From positions 186,001 through 250,000 of the forward strand of contig NZ_JAGQBA010000002.1 in the NCBI RefSeq assembly GCF_024345395.1: a stretch of 64,000 nucleotides of DNA, given 5' to 3'. How positions within the stretch are numbered: position 1 is the first letter of the stretch; the number at the start of each line of letters is the position of its first letter. Below, one piece after another: positions 49,453-57,205 of this stretch. A model generated the notes under the pieces. The model made no database searches, was not told the origin of the DNA, and saw only the letters and a list, made by a program, of their open reading frames with translations. Both the position numbers and the translations under genes were made by a program. The stretch is from Cyanobium sp. Tous-M-B4. GTDB taxonomy: Bacteria; Cyanobacteriota; Cyanobacteriia; PCC-6307; Cyanobiaceae.

Positions 49453-50550
49453 ATGCGCCTGAGCCTGCAACGCTTTCAGCTCACCAAGGCCGTGCCCCTG
49501 GCCATCAGCCGCGGCACGACCGCTGCGGTGGAGCACCTGCTGGTGAGCCTTGAGCACGACGGGCTCACGGGCATCGGCGAGACCGGCGGCTTCGATACCG
49601 GCCACCGCCATTACGACACCGATGCTGTTGCGGCGGAGCTGGAGGCGGTTGGCCCCCAGCTTGCGCTTCTGGCGCCTCAGCCCCTGCAGGCCCTGGAGCC
49701 CCTGCTGGCCGCCCTGAGCCCCCCGGCCCGTTGCGGCTTGGATCTGGCCCTGCACGACTGGTGGGGCAAAAGGTTGAACCAGCCGCTGCACCGGCTCTGG
49801 GGCCTGGATCCAGGCGCCTGTGTCGCCACCAGCGTCACCCTTGGCTTAGGTACGCCCGAGGCTGTGCTGGCGCGGCTCGAGCGCTGGTGGCTGCAGCTGC
49901 CTGCCACCCGCATCAAGCTCAAGCTGGGCAGCCCCGCTGGCATCGCCCACGACCTGGCCCTGCTGGAGGGGGTGGCTACCGCCCTCGAGCAGCGGCGCCA
50001 GCAGACAGGTAGCGCCTGTGAGCTGCAGGTGGATGCCAACGGCGGCTGGGATCTGGCCACAGCCCGGGCCATGCTCGAGCCCCTGGAGCGGGCCGGCGTG
50101 GTGCTGCTGGAGCAGCCCCTGGCGCCCCTGCTGGATCCGCAGCTGGATACCGCCGGCTTTGTAGCCCTGCGCGGGCTTTGCCCCCTGCCCCTGGTGGCCG
50201 ATGAGAGCTGCTGGCAGCTGGCCGATCTGCTGCGGCTGGCCCCCCACGTAGATGGCATCAACATCAAGTTGCTCAAGAGCGGTGGCCTCAGCGAGGCCCT
50301 GCTGCTGGCCCAGACAGCTCGCCGCTTGGGTTTAGGGGTGATGGTGGGGTGCTACTCGGATGGGGCCCTGCTCAATGGCGCCGCAGCCCAGCTGCTGCCC
50401 CTGGTGACCTGGCCCGATCTCGATAGCCACCTCAACCTGGTGGACGATCCCTTCACGGGGCTGCCTGTGGAGGGAGACGTGCTGATCCCGCCAGTGGGCC
50501 CCGGCCATGGCATCGATCTGGGTATCGCCATGGAGCAGGCGTCATGTTGA
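49453..50550 (+). CDS. Enolase-superfamily epimerase (DgcA / Ala-Glu epimerase type)
   Basis: A 365-residue mandelate-racemase/muconate-lactonising-type barrel. The K-x-K catalytic pair is RIKLKLGSPAG, metal ligands are Asp in VDANGGWDL, Glu in LLEQPLAP and Asp in VADESC, and the second catalytic Lys in NIKLLKSGGLSEA. The N-terminal capping domain starts RLSLQRFQLTKAVPLAISRG, the opening of L-Ala-D/L-Glu epimerases. The next gene, a DUF1611 protein, overlaps by seven bases. The same pair (DgcA and DgcN) converts D-glutamate to L-glutamate via N-acetyl-D-glutamate in marine bacteria; peptidoglycan-derived dipeptide epimerisation is the alternative. ATG 49453 preferred, 49411 possible. Confidence 0.88.
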   Translation: MRLSLQRFQLTKAVPLAISRGTTAAVEHLLVSLEHDGLTGIGETGGFDTGHRHYDTDAVAAELEAVGPQLALLAPQPLQALEPLLAALSPPARCGLDLALHDWWGKRLNQPLHRLWGLDPGACVATSVTLGLGTPEAVLARLERWWLQLPATRIKLKLGSPAGIAHDLALLEGVATALEQRRQQTGSACELQVDANGGWDLATARAMLEPLERAGVVLLEQPLAPLLDPQLDTAGFVALRGLCPLPLVADESCWQLADLLRLAPHVDGINIKLLKSGGLSEALLLAQTARRLGLGVMVGCYSDGALLNGAAAQLLPLVTWPDLDSHLNLVDDPFTGLPVEGDVLIPPVGPGHGIDLGIAMEQASC

Positions 50551-51605
50551 GCCCAAACGCTCCGGTCGTGCTGCTGCAACATGGCGGCCTCAACGACCTC
50601 AGCGGCAAGACCGGTTTGGCGATGTTGCGCTATCGCAGTGGGCCGATCGTGGCGGTGATCGATCCTGCTTTCGCTGGCTCCGACCTGCAGCAGGTGAGCG
50701 GCATTGAGCGGGCTGTGCCGGTGGTGGCTGACATGGCGGCAGCCCTTGCCTACGGGCCCGAGGTGGCGGTGGTGGGGCTGGCCCCCTCCGGTGGCCGCCT
50801 GCCACAAGCGATGCGGGCCGATCTGCTGGCGGCGCTGCAGGCGGGGCTAAACCTGGCCAGTGGCCTGCACAGCCGCCTTGGCGATGATCCCGAGCTGGCT
50901 GCCGCCTGCAGCCGAGCCGGTCAGTGGATCTGGGATCTGCGTCAGGAGCCGGCTGGCTTGGAGGTGGCCGCAGCGCGAGCCGCTGCTCTGCCCTGCCGCC
51001 GCGTTCTGGCTGTGGGTTCGGATATGGCCGTGGGCAAAATGAGCGCCTGCTTGGAGTTGCAGGCTGAGGCCAGGCGCCGCGGCCTTGATGCCCGCTTTGT
51101 GGGCACGGGGCAGGCGGGAATCTTGATCAGCGGCCAGGGCGTGGCCCTCGATGCCGTGCGGATTGATTACGCCGCCGGTGCCGTGGAGGCGGCCGTGCTG
51201 GCCGCCGCCGTTGGGGCCGGGCCGGAGGCGTTGCTGCTGGTGGAGGGCCAGGGGTCGCTTTGCCATCCGGGCTCCAGCGCCACCTTGCCCCTGCTGCGCG
51301 GCAGCCAGCCCACCGATTTGCTGCTGGTGCACCGCGCTGGCCAGAGCCACGTGCGCACCCGGCCAGGGGAGGTGCCGGTAGCGATCCCGCCCCTGCCCGA
51401 GTTGATCGCGGCGCTGGAGGCGCTGGCGGCCTTGGGGCGTCCCGATGGCCTGCGGCCGCGGGTGCGGGCCGTGGCGCTCAACACCGCCCGATTGGACGCC
51501 GCCGCAGCTCAGCTTGCTGTTGCCGCCACCGCGGCCGAGATCGGCTTGCCCTGCGCCGATCCGGTGCGGCATGGGGCTGCGGTTTTGCTGCAGGCGCTGC
51601 AGTAG
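50544..51605 (+). CDS. DUF1611 P-loop protein (DgcN type)
   Basis: A 353-residue protein. The N-terminal domain starts VVLLQHGGLNDLSGKTGLAM, and the C-terminal P-loop domain (DUF1611) has VLAVGSDMAVGKMSACLELQ, then RFVGTGQAGILISGQGVALD and LLVEGQGSLCHPGSSATLPL, with the conserved GQ(A/G)G-I-x-I-x-G-x-G and EGQG-S-L-x-H-P blocks. DgcN enzymes of this family N-acetylate D-glutamate. It overlaps the epimerase by seven bases, so the two are made together. The role in a cyanobacterium is inferred from the pairing. Confidence 0.87.
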   Translation: MLSPNAPVVLLQHGGLNDLSGKTGLAMLRYRSGPIVAVIDPAFAGSDLQQVSGIERAVPVVADMAAALAYGPEVAVVGLAPSGGRLPQAMRADLLAALQAGLNLASGLHSRLGDDPELAAACSRAGQWIWDLRQEPAGLEVAAARAAALPCRRVLAVGSDMAVGKMSACLELQAEARRRGLDARFVGTGQAGILISGQGVALDAVRIDYAAGAVEAAVLAAAVGAGPEALLLVEGQGSLCHPGSSATLPLLRGSQPTDLLLVHRAGQSHVRTRPGEVPVAIPPLPELIAALEALAALGRPDGLRPRVRAVALNTARLDAAAAQLAVAATAAEIGLPCADPVRHGAAVLLQALQ

Positions 51606-51610
51606 GTCAC

Positions 51611-51643
51611 AAAAAAGCCGCCCCAAAAGTGGTGGGGACGGCT
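51611..51643 (-). terminator. Terminator of tRNA-His
   Basis: Read on the minus strand, a stem AGCCG-x-CCCC (51643-51634) with GGGGCGGCT (51624-51616) encloses a 9-base loop and runs into TTTTTT (51616-51611). It lies 12 bases beyond the tRNA-His 3' end. On the plus strand it is just after the DUF1611 stop but lacks a T run there. Confidence 0.85.
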
Positions 51644-51654
51644 AGGGAATCAAG

Positions 51655-51728
51655 GGCGAGCGAGGGGATTCGAACCCCCGGATGGCGGCACCACAAGCCG
51701 CTGCCTTAACCGCTTGGCGACGCCCGCC
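51655..51728 (-). tRNA. tRNA-His (anticodon GTG)
   Basis: Read from 51728: the extra G-1 typical of tRNA-His, acceptor GCGGGCG paired to CGCTCGC and discriminator C opposite G-1. The anticodon stem GCGGC/GCCGC holds loop TTGTGGT, anticodon GTG. T-loop TTCGAAT. CCA is not encoded. Confidence 0.96.
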
Positions 51729-51800
51729 GCGCTTCTCGAATGTAGCAAGTCGTGGCCTGTTAAGGCTTCTCACCCGTTGCGGCGACCTGCTTCAGCACAG

Positions 51801-52013
51801 CTACCGCGGCCTCAGCCACATGATCGGAATTGCTACAAGGCAGAGAATCCCCGCGCCTGTTTGCAGTTCGGGCAGCACGCCGGCCACTGGTACCAGCAGC
51901 GGCGAGCGCAGCCAGGGCCCGACTAGGTCGCGTAGAAATGCTGCTGAGTCGGCGTCGAGCAGGGCTGCTGCCAGGGCAACCAGAAAGGCCGTGCCAATGA
52001 GCTTTTGGTCCAT
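51801..52013 (-). CDS. Small membrane protein, unknown
   Basis: A 70-residue protein from ATG 52013 with two membrane helices: MDQKLIGTAFLVALAAALLD and a second in GAGILCLVAIPIMWLRPR, joined by SAAFLRDLVGPWLRSPLLVP. The basic C-terminus LRPR suggests it is cytoplasmic. It is divergent from the DUF4359 gene and lies downstream of nothing obvious; the family is not recognised, though the GC3 and position suggest a core gene. Confidence 0.6.
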   Translation of the reverse strand: MDQKLIGTAFLVALAAALLDADSAAFLRDLVGPWLRSPLLVPVAGVLPELQTGAGILCLVAIPIMWLRPR

Positions 52014-52112
52014 GCCCTTGCTCCTGAGCTCGCATTAGACAGGACGTTGAGGGTTGGGGCAAGGCGCCCTGCCGTGGCTAGCAATAGGTGTCAACCTTGT
52101 TTGCCTGCAACT

Positions 52113-52547
52113 TTGCACCGTTTGGTTTGCCGTTTGGACACCCCGGCCCGCTTTGCATGGGCGCCTGGCTTGATCGTGCTCGCCCTGGCTGCTGGCGGGC
52201 TTGCCCTCACCAATCCATCGCCAGCCGATTTCCGTGCCTACGCCAGTGATCGCCTAGTGGAAGAGATCAGCGAGGAGCTCTGCGGCGATGGCGGCCTGCC
52301 GGTGCTGTTGCGGATGGCAATCAACAACTGTGTGGGGCTTGTTCAGGCCCAGCGAGAGGCCTTGGCGGCCGTGGTGCTCAGCTACACCCGCCGCCGCAAC
52401 TACGGCCTTTTGAGTGTTTTCGAAACTGAGCTGGGTGGTCAATCGCTGCTGCGCTGGCAGGTGCCGCGCTTTCGCTCCACCGTGGTGGGAGTAGCCGGTC
52501 AATTTGTATTGATCAGCGCTGCCACCGACCGTTCCGAGAGCCCCTAG
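52113..52547 (+). CDS. DUF4359 protein
   Basis: A ~144-residue protein anchored by one N-terminal helix (APGLIVLALAAGGLALT). After it comes NPSPADFRAYASDRLVEEIS then EELCGDG, LLRMAINNCVGLVQAQREAL and RNYGLLSVFETELGG, the DUF4359 pattern with two Cys. The TTG at 52113 is the most likely start given the helix; TTG 52122 is an alternative, and the open frame upstream to 52005 reads as non-coding. Its stop TAG shares one base with the GTG of the amidohydrolase (TAGTG). Function unknown. Confidence 0.75.
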   Translation: MHRLVCRLDTPARFAWAPGLIVLALAAGGLALTNPSPADFRAYASDRLVEEISEELCGDGGLPVLLRMAINNCVGLVQAQREALAAVVLSYTRRRNYGLLSVFETELGGQSLLRWQVPRFRSTVVGVAGQFVLISAATDRSESP

Positions 52548-53821
52548 TGGAGCTGCGCCTGCCCCGGGGACTGCTGGATCCGCGCCTGGGCGGAGCCGAG
52601 TTTCGCGCCGATGCGGATGGGCTGGTGTCCCTGTGCATCGCTTTCGAGGCGGGACGGATCACGGCCATTTCGCCCCGGCCCGCCCCGGCGGCCAGCCTGC
52701 CCCTGGCCCTAACTCCCCTAATTGAGCCCCATGCTCACTTGGATAAGGCTTTCAGCGCCGCCGCCTTTCCCAACCGGGAGGGCACGATGGCGGCGGCCTT
52801 AGCTGCTAATCAACGCGAATACGCTCAGCGCAGCGTTGAGCAGGTGGCTGAGCGAGCTGAGCGCGCCCTGGAGCGGGCCTGGCGCAACGGCGTGCGGGCT
52901 ATCCGCAGCCACATCGATAGCGTGGGGGTTGGGGCCGAGCCCAGCTGGGAAGCCCTGTTGGCGGCCCGTGAGCGCTGGCGCGATCGGCTGGAGCTGCAGC
53001 TGGTGGCCCTGGCACCGATGGCTCATTGGCTCACGGCGGAGGGGCAGGCCCTGGCCCGGCGGGTGGCCGCTGGCCAGGGCCTGCTGGGTGGGGTGATCGG
53101 GCCGCCCTATGGCCAGGGTGCCGCTCAGCGAAGCGCCGACCGCGAGGCCCTGCTGGCCCTGCTTGACCTGGCCGAGCGCCATGGTTGCGGTGTGGATCTG
53201 CACGTTGACGAAGCAGATGCCTGCCCTGGTGAGGGGGTGGCGATGGTGGCTCAGTTGGTGTTGGAGCAGCGCCGCGCCGTGGCGATCACCTGCAGCCACT
53301 CCAGCAGCATGGCCCTGTTGCCGCCACGCAACTGCGACCGGCTGGCGGATCGGCTGGCCGCCGCCAACATCGCCGTGGTGGCTCTGCCCACCTCCAATTT
53401 CTGGCTGCTGGGACGCCGGCCTGGGCGCACCCCCTGGCGGCGGCCCCTGGCGCCGATCCGCAGCCTGCAGCAGGCGGGCGTGCGGCTGGCTATCGGCGGC
53501 GACAACGTGCAAGACCCCTGGTATCCCGGCGGTGATTTCGATCCCATTGAGCTGCTGCGCTGGTCGGCGCCGCTCTGCCAATTGATGCCCTGGCAGCGGC
53601 TGGGACTTGCCCCCTTCAGCACCGCCGCCGCAGCGGTGCTGGAGCTGGCCTGGGATGGGGTGGTGCGGCTTGGGGCGCCCGCCGATTTAGTGCTGCTTGG
53701 GGCTGGTAGCTGGGGGGAGCTCCTGGCGCGGCCGCCCCAGCGCCGGGTCTTGCGTCAAGGCGTCTGGCTGCCGCCGCCCGAAGCTGAGTTGCTCTCCCCC
53801 CTATTACCACCCCATGGCTGA
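52547..53821 (+). CDS. Cytosine deaminase-like amidohydrolase
   Basis: A 424-residue metal-dependent hydrolase of the CodA group. LTPLIEPHAHLDKAFS carries the H-x-H metal pair, SHIDSVGVG follows, HVDEADACPGEG and VAITCSHSSSMALL hold the further His/Glu, and LAIGGDNVQDPWYPGGDFDP has the catalytic Asp. The C-terminus has the usual beta sandwich (LGAPADLVLLGAGSWGELLA). True cytosine deaminase is possible, but related proteins act on other cyclic amides or creatinine-like substrates. It starts GTG overlapping the DUF4359 stop and its own stop overlaps the next start by eight bases. Confidence 0.88.
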   Translation: MELRLPRGLLDPRLGGAEFRADADGLVSLCIAFEAGRITAISPRPAPAASLPLALTPLIEPHAHLDKAFSAAAFPNREGTMAAALAANQREYAQRSVEQVAERAERALERAWRNGVRAIRSHIDSVGVGAEPSWEALLAARERWRDRLELQLVALAPMAHWLTAEGQALARRVAAGQGLLGGVIGPPYGQGAAQRSADREALLALLDLAERHGCGVDLHVDEADACPGEGVAMVAQLVLEQRRAVAITCSHSSSMALLPPRNCDRLADRLAAANIAVVALPTSNFWLLGRRPGRTPWRRPLAPIRSLQQAGVRLAIGGDNVQDPWYPGGDFDPIELLRWSAPLCQLMPWQRLGLAPFSTAAAAVLELAWDGVVRLGAPADLVLLGAGSWGELLARPPQRRVLRQGVWLPPPEAELLSPLLPPHG

Positions 53822-55193
53822 GCGTTGCCCTGAGGCCCAGATCGCTGCCCTGGCAGCTGAGCTGCGCCGGTTGGATTCGGCCCTGCCGCTGCTCGGGGCC
53901 GAGTCGCCGCTGGAGCTGGAGCGGCTCTCCCGCGACTACTACGACTACTCGCCAGTGCTGGTGACACTGCTGCAGGGCTGCCGCGCCCAGTTAGTGGCCA
54001 GAGCCACCACGGTGGAGCAGGTGCTGCTGGTGGCAGGAGCCTGTGCTCGCCAGGGCGTGCCCTTGACGGTGCGGGGTGCCGGTACGGGCAACTACGGCCA
54101 GTGTGTGCCGCTGCAAGGCGGCCTGGTGCTGGATCTCAGCGGCCTCAATCAGCTGCGCCAGCTCGATGAAGCCACCGGCGTGCTCGAGGTGGAGGCAGGC
54201 GCCTTGATGGGCGCGATCGAGCAGCAGTTGGCCCCCAGGGGCCGGGCCCTGCGGTTGGTGCCCAGCACGGTGCGCAGTGCCAGCATCGGTGGCTTTATCG
54301 CCGGTGGCTCCGGCGGCATCGGCTCCCTGCGCTGGGGTTTTCTGCGCGATCCCGGCAACCTGCTGGGCCTGGAGGTGGTAACCCTCGAGCCCGAGCCGCG
54401 GCTGCTGCAGCTCGATGCCGCCGCCAGCGCCCCGCTCAACCATGCTTACGGCACCAATGGCATCATCACGGCCCTGCGGCTCCCTACCAGCGAGGCGGTG
54501 GTTTGGCAGCAGCTGGTGGTGGGCTTCGAGCAGTGGGGGCAGGCCCTGGCGGCGGCCCAGGCCCTTGCCAGCGCAGCCTTTGAGCTCAATGCCATCACCG
54601 TGCTGGAGGGGGCGCTGGCTAGCCAGCTCCCCTGGCCGGCGGGCTGTCCGGCGCCCGAACCTGGTGAGCAGCGCCTGTTGTTGCTGGCCGCCCCCGCCTC
54701 GCTGGAGGTGTTGCCGAGCTGGCTGGCGGCCAGGGGCGGAGCGCTGCGCTGGCAGGCCCCCCAGGGCCAGAGCCGGGGGCTGCCGCTGCGGGAGCTCAGC
54801 TGGAACCACACCACCCTGCATTGGCGCGCTAGGCATCCGGATTGGACCTACCTGCAGATGCTGCTTCCTCAGCCGGAGGCCCCCTGCCTGGAGCGCTTGC
54901 GGGAGCAATGGGGCGACGACCTGCTTTGGCACCTGGAGGCCGTGAGGCAGCAGGGTGCGGCTCGGCTGGCGGCCCTGCCGCTGCTGCGCTGGCGCGGCGA
55001 GGAGGCCCTGCAGCAGCTGCTAGACGATTGCCGCCGCTGCGGTGCCGTGTTGTTTAACCCCCACGTGATCAGCGTCGAAGATGGTGGCTTGGGTGTGATC
55101 GATGCCGACCAGGTGGCAGCAAAGGCCGCCTACGACCCGGCCGGCCTGCTCAACCCCGGCAAATTGCGCGGCTGGCTCAGCAGCCCAGGCTGA
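53814..55193 (+). CDS. FAD-linked oxidase (VAO/GlcD type)
   Basis: A 459-residue flavoprotein. The PCMH FAD domain has LVARATTVEQVLLVAGACAR, VPLTVRGAGTGNYGQCVPLQ and the SIGGFIAGGSGGIGSLRWGF binding block. The C-terminal part follows LNHAYGTNGIITALRLP and ends FNPHVISVEDGGL and AYDPAGLLNPGKLRGWL, the usual closing N-P-G-K-L. Substrate unknown; relatives oxidise 2-hydroxy acids or sugars. ATG 53814 overlaps the amidohydrolase by eight bases, so the two act in one unit. Its end overlaps the convergent pentapeptide gene by 17 bases. Confidence 0.9.
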   Translation: MAERCPEAQIAALAAELRRLDSALPLLGAESPLELERLSRDYYDYSPVLVTLLQGCRAQLVARATTVEQVLLVAGACARQGVPLTVRGAGTGNYGQCVPLQGGLVLDLSGLNQLRQLDEATGVLEVEAGALMGAIEQQLAPRGRALRLVPSTVRSASIGGFIAGGSGGIGSLRWGFLRDPGNLLGLEVVTLEPEPRLLQLDAAASAPLNHAYGTNGIITALRLPTSEAVVWQQLVVGFEQWGQALAAAQALASAAFELNAITVLEGALASQLPWPAGCPAPEPGEQRLLLLAAPASLEVLPSWLAARGGALRWQAPQGQSRGLPLRELSWNHTTLHWRARHPDWTYLQMLLPQPEAPCLERLREQWGDDLLWHLEAVRQQGAARLAALPLLRWRGEEALQQLLDDCRRCGAVLFNPHVISVEDGGLGVIDADQVAAKAAYDPAGLLNPGKLRGWLSSPG

Positions 55194-55752
55194 GGCGGGT
55201 GTCGGCGCCGGTGATCGGGTTGGTGCCTTCGGCATCGCGGCAGAGGGAGCGCTGGTCTACCCGGTCGATCAGGGCGTCGCTGAAGTCGGCATCGGTGACG
55301 TTGGCGCCGCGGAAGCTGCTGCCTGAAGCGATTGCCCCGGTGAGAATGGCCCCGCTGAGATCGGCTCCAGAGAGGTCCACCTTGTCCATCAGGGTGCCGC
55401 TGAGATCGGCGCCGGCGAAATTGGCATTGGGGAAGGCCGCCTGGGTGAGAATCGCCCCGTGCAGATCGGCGCCGCTGAAGTTGGCGTGCCGTCCCGTGGC
55501 CCCAGCGAAGGAGGTATTGGCTAGATCCTGGCCGCTGAAATCCTGCTCGTTTTGGTTGGTGAGCGTGTAGTCCACTCCGGAGAAGTCGGCCGCCGCCGGC
55601 AGTGGAGAAAGCAGTGGAGACAGCAGCAGCACCAGGGCTAGGGAAAGGGCTACTGATTCCGCCACTGATTTGGCAACTGATTTGGCAACTGATTTCGCTA
55701 TTGATTTGGCTCCTGACTGGGCCGCTGAGAGGAGCTCGACGAGGGGAGCCAT
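55177..55752 (-). CDS. Secreted pentapeptide-repeat protein (lumenal type)
   Basis: A 191-residue protein from ATG 55752. A run of AKS(I/V) tetrapeptides (residues ~15-33) precedes a hydrophobic signal (ALSLALVLLLSPLLSPLPAA, cleavage about AAA-D). The mature domain contains about twenty A(D/N)LSG-like pentapeptides, such as NFSGADLHGAILTQAAF and FAGADLSGTLMDKVDLSGAD, forming a right-handed quadrilateral helix, and ends in a cap with two Cys (RSLCRDAEGTNPITG; LSLGC). Cyanobacterial proteins of this build lie in the thylakoid lumen. The function is unknown. Confidence 0.9.
   Translation of the reverse strand: MAPLVELLSAAQSGAKSIAKSVAKSVAKSVAESVALSLALVLLLSPLLSPLPAAADFSGVDYTLTNQNEQDFSGQDLANTSFAGATGRHANFSGADLHGAILTQAAFPNANFAGADLSGTLMDKVDLSGADLSGAILTGAIASGSSFRGANVTDADFSDALIDRVDQRSLCRDAEGTNPITGADTRLSLGC
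55660..55707. repeat. 12-bp minisatellite in the pentapeptide gene leader
   Basis: Four units close to GGCAACTGATTT (55660-55671, 55672-55683, 55684-55695, 55696-55707), the middle two identical. They encode the AKSV tetrapeptide series before the signal. Variation in copy number would keep the frame. Confidence 0.85.
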
Positions 55753-55930
55753 GGGGATGGGCCGCGGGACCTCACTCTGGCCTGGATGGTGTGCGGTGGC
55801 AGCAGGGGGGGAGTAGGTGCGCGTTTTAAGACTTGACTTAGCCTTAGCTAAGCCAATAAGCAAAAACCTGCTTGAGCCTGATTGAGGGGGGTGGTTCGAG
55901 CCGTGCTGGTGGCGATGAGCAGCAGGCGAA

Positions 55931-57205
55931 TTAACCAAACTCAGAAGTCTTTGGGCTTGCAACTGGGGCTTGCTCTGATGTGGCTAGCTGGCCGAGTAGG
56001 TAGAGAGAGCCAGCGACTACCACGCGCTGCAAACCACTTCCCGCTTGGGCCAGCCCGGCCTCGAGGCTGGGGGCGCTGTGCAGCTGGCTAGCGAGTCTGG
56101 GACAGGCGGAAGTAAGGGCTTCAAGGCTCCAGCAGGCGTGCCCTGGCACCGGAACGATCCAGGCCCGGTCGTCCGGGGCCAGCAGGGCCGCGGCTATCTC
56201 AGGCCCCTGCTTATTGGCCAACATGCCGAGCAGCCAGTAGCGCGGGCCGGGGGCCAGGCCGTGGCGCGCGGGATGGGCGTCGAGTTCGGCGCGTAGGGCG
56301 AGGGCGGCCGGCAGGTTGTGGGCGCCATCGAGCAGTAGGGGTAGGCCGTGCCAGTTCAGTTGTTGCAATCGGCCTGGCCAGCGGGCTGCTGCGAAACCGC
56401 GGCGTATGGCTGGGTCGTTGACCGGCCAGCCCCGCTCCCCTAAGGCCCGCAGCAGGCCCAGGGCGACGGCGCCATTGGCGGCCTGCACTGCTCCTGAAAG
56501 CCCCAGGGTCCACTGGTTGAGGTCCAGGGGCTGCACCCAGCGCAGCTCGGCTCCCATCGCGGCAGCCCGCTCCACCAGCACCGCCTCCACCTCCGGGCTC
56601 TGGGGAGCGCTAATTGCCACGGCTCCCGGCTGGAGCACGCCGGCTTTTTCGGCGGCAATCGTGGCTGGATCCGGCCCGAGGAACTCAGCGTGGTCGAGCC
56701 CCACCGAGGCAAAGCCGATCACGGGCCGGTGGGGATGGCAGGTGGTGGCGTCGAGCCGGCCCCCCAGTCCCACCTCCAGCACCACCAGCTCACAGTTCGC
56801 CTCCGCGAAGGCCAGAAAGGCGGCGGCGGTGACCAGCTCAAAAGGGGTTAGCTGGTGGCGTTGGGCGACCGGCGTGGCGGTTTCAAGGTGGCGGCGCAGG
56901 CATGGCGCGGCGATTGGGTCATGGCCCAGCCGGATCCGCTCGGTCCAGCTCGCCAGGTGCGGCGAGGTGTAGAGGCCGGCGCGGATGCCGCTGGCCAGCA
57001 GGGCCTGGTGCACCAGGGTGCAGATCGAGCCCTTGCCGTTGGTGCCCGCCACTTGCACGGCGGCAAAGCGGCGCTCGGGGTTGCCAAACTCAGCCAAGGC
57101 GGCCTGGAGGCGATCGAGTCCCAGGTCGACGCCGCGGCGGCTGAAGGGCTCGATCAGGTCGGCGAAGTTGTCGGGTTTAGCGACCAAGGCTGTTTCAGCG
57201 CCCAA
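55931..57205 (-). CDS. folC: Folylpolyglutamate/dihydrofolate synthase
   Basis: A 424-residue Mur-ligase-like enzyme that adds glutamate to folates. The P-loop is VQVAGTNGKGSICTLVHQAL near residues 51-70; TSPHLASWTERIRLG, ELVVLEVGLGGRLDATTCH and VGLDHAEFLGPDPATIAAEK (carbamylated-Lys region) follow, and the C-terminal domain has LLLDGAHNLPAALALRAEL. ATG 57205 overlaps the argD end by 11 bases. Confidence 0.93.
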   Translation of the reverse strand: MGAETALVAKPDNFADLIEPFSRRGVDLGLDRLQAALAEFGNPERRFAAVQVAGTNGKGSICTLVHQALLASGIRAGLYTSPHLASWTERIRLGHDPIAAPCLRRHLETATPVAQRHQLTPFELVTAAAFLAFAEANCELVVLEVGLGGRLDATTCHPHRPVIGFASVGLDHAEFLGPDPATIAAEKAGVLQPGAVAISAPQSPEVEAVLVERAAAMGAELRWVQPLDLNQWTLGLSGAVQAANGAVALGLLRALGERGWPVNDPAIRRGFAAARWPGRLQQLNWHGLPLLLDGAHNLPAALALRAELDAHPARHGLAPGPRYWLLGMLANKQGPEIAAALLAPDDRAWIVPVPGHACWSLEALTSACPRLASQLHSAPSLEAGLAQAGSGLQRVVVAGSLYLLGQLATSEQAPVASPKTSEFG

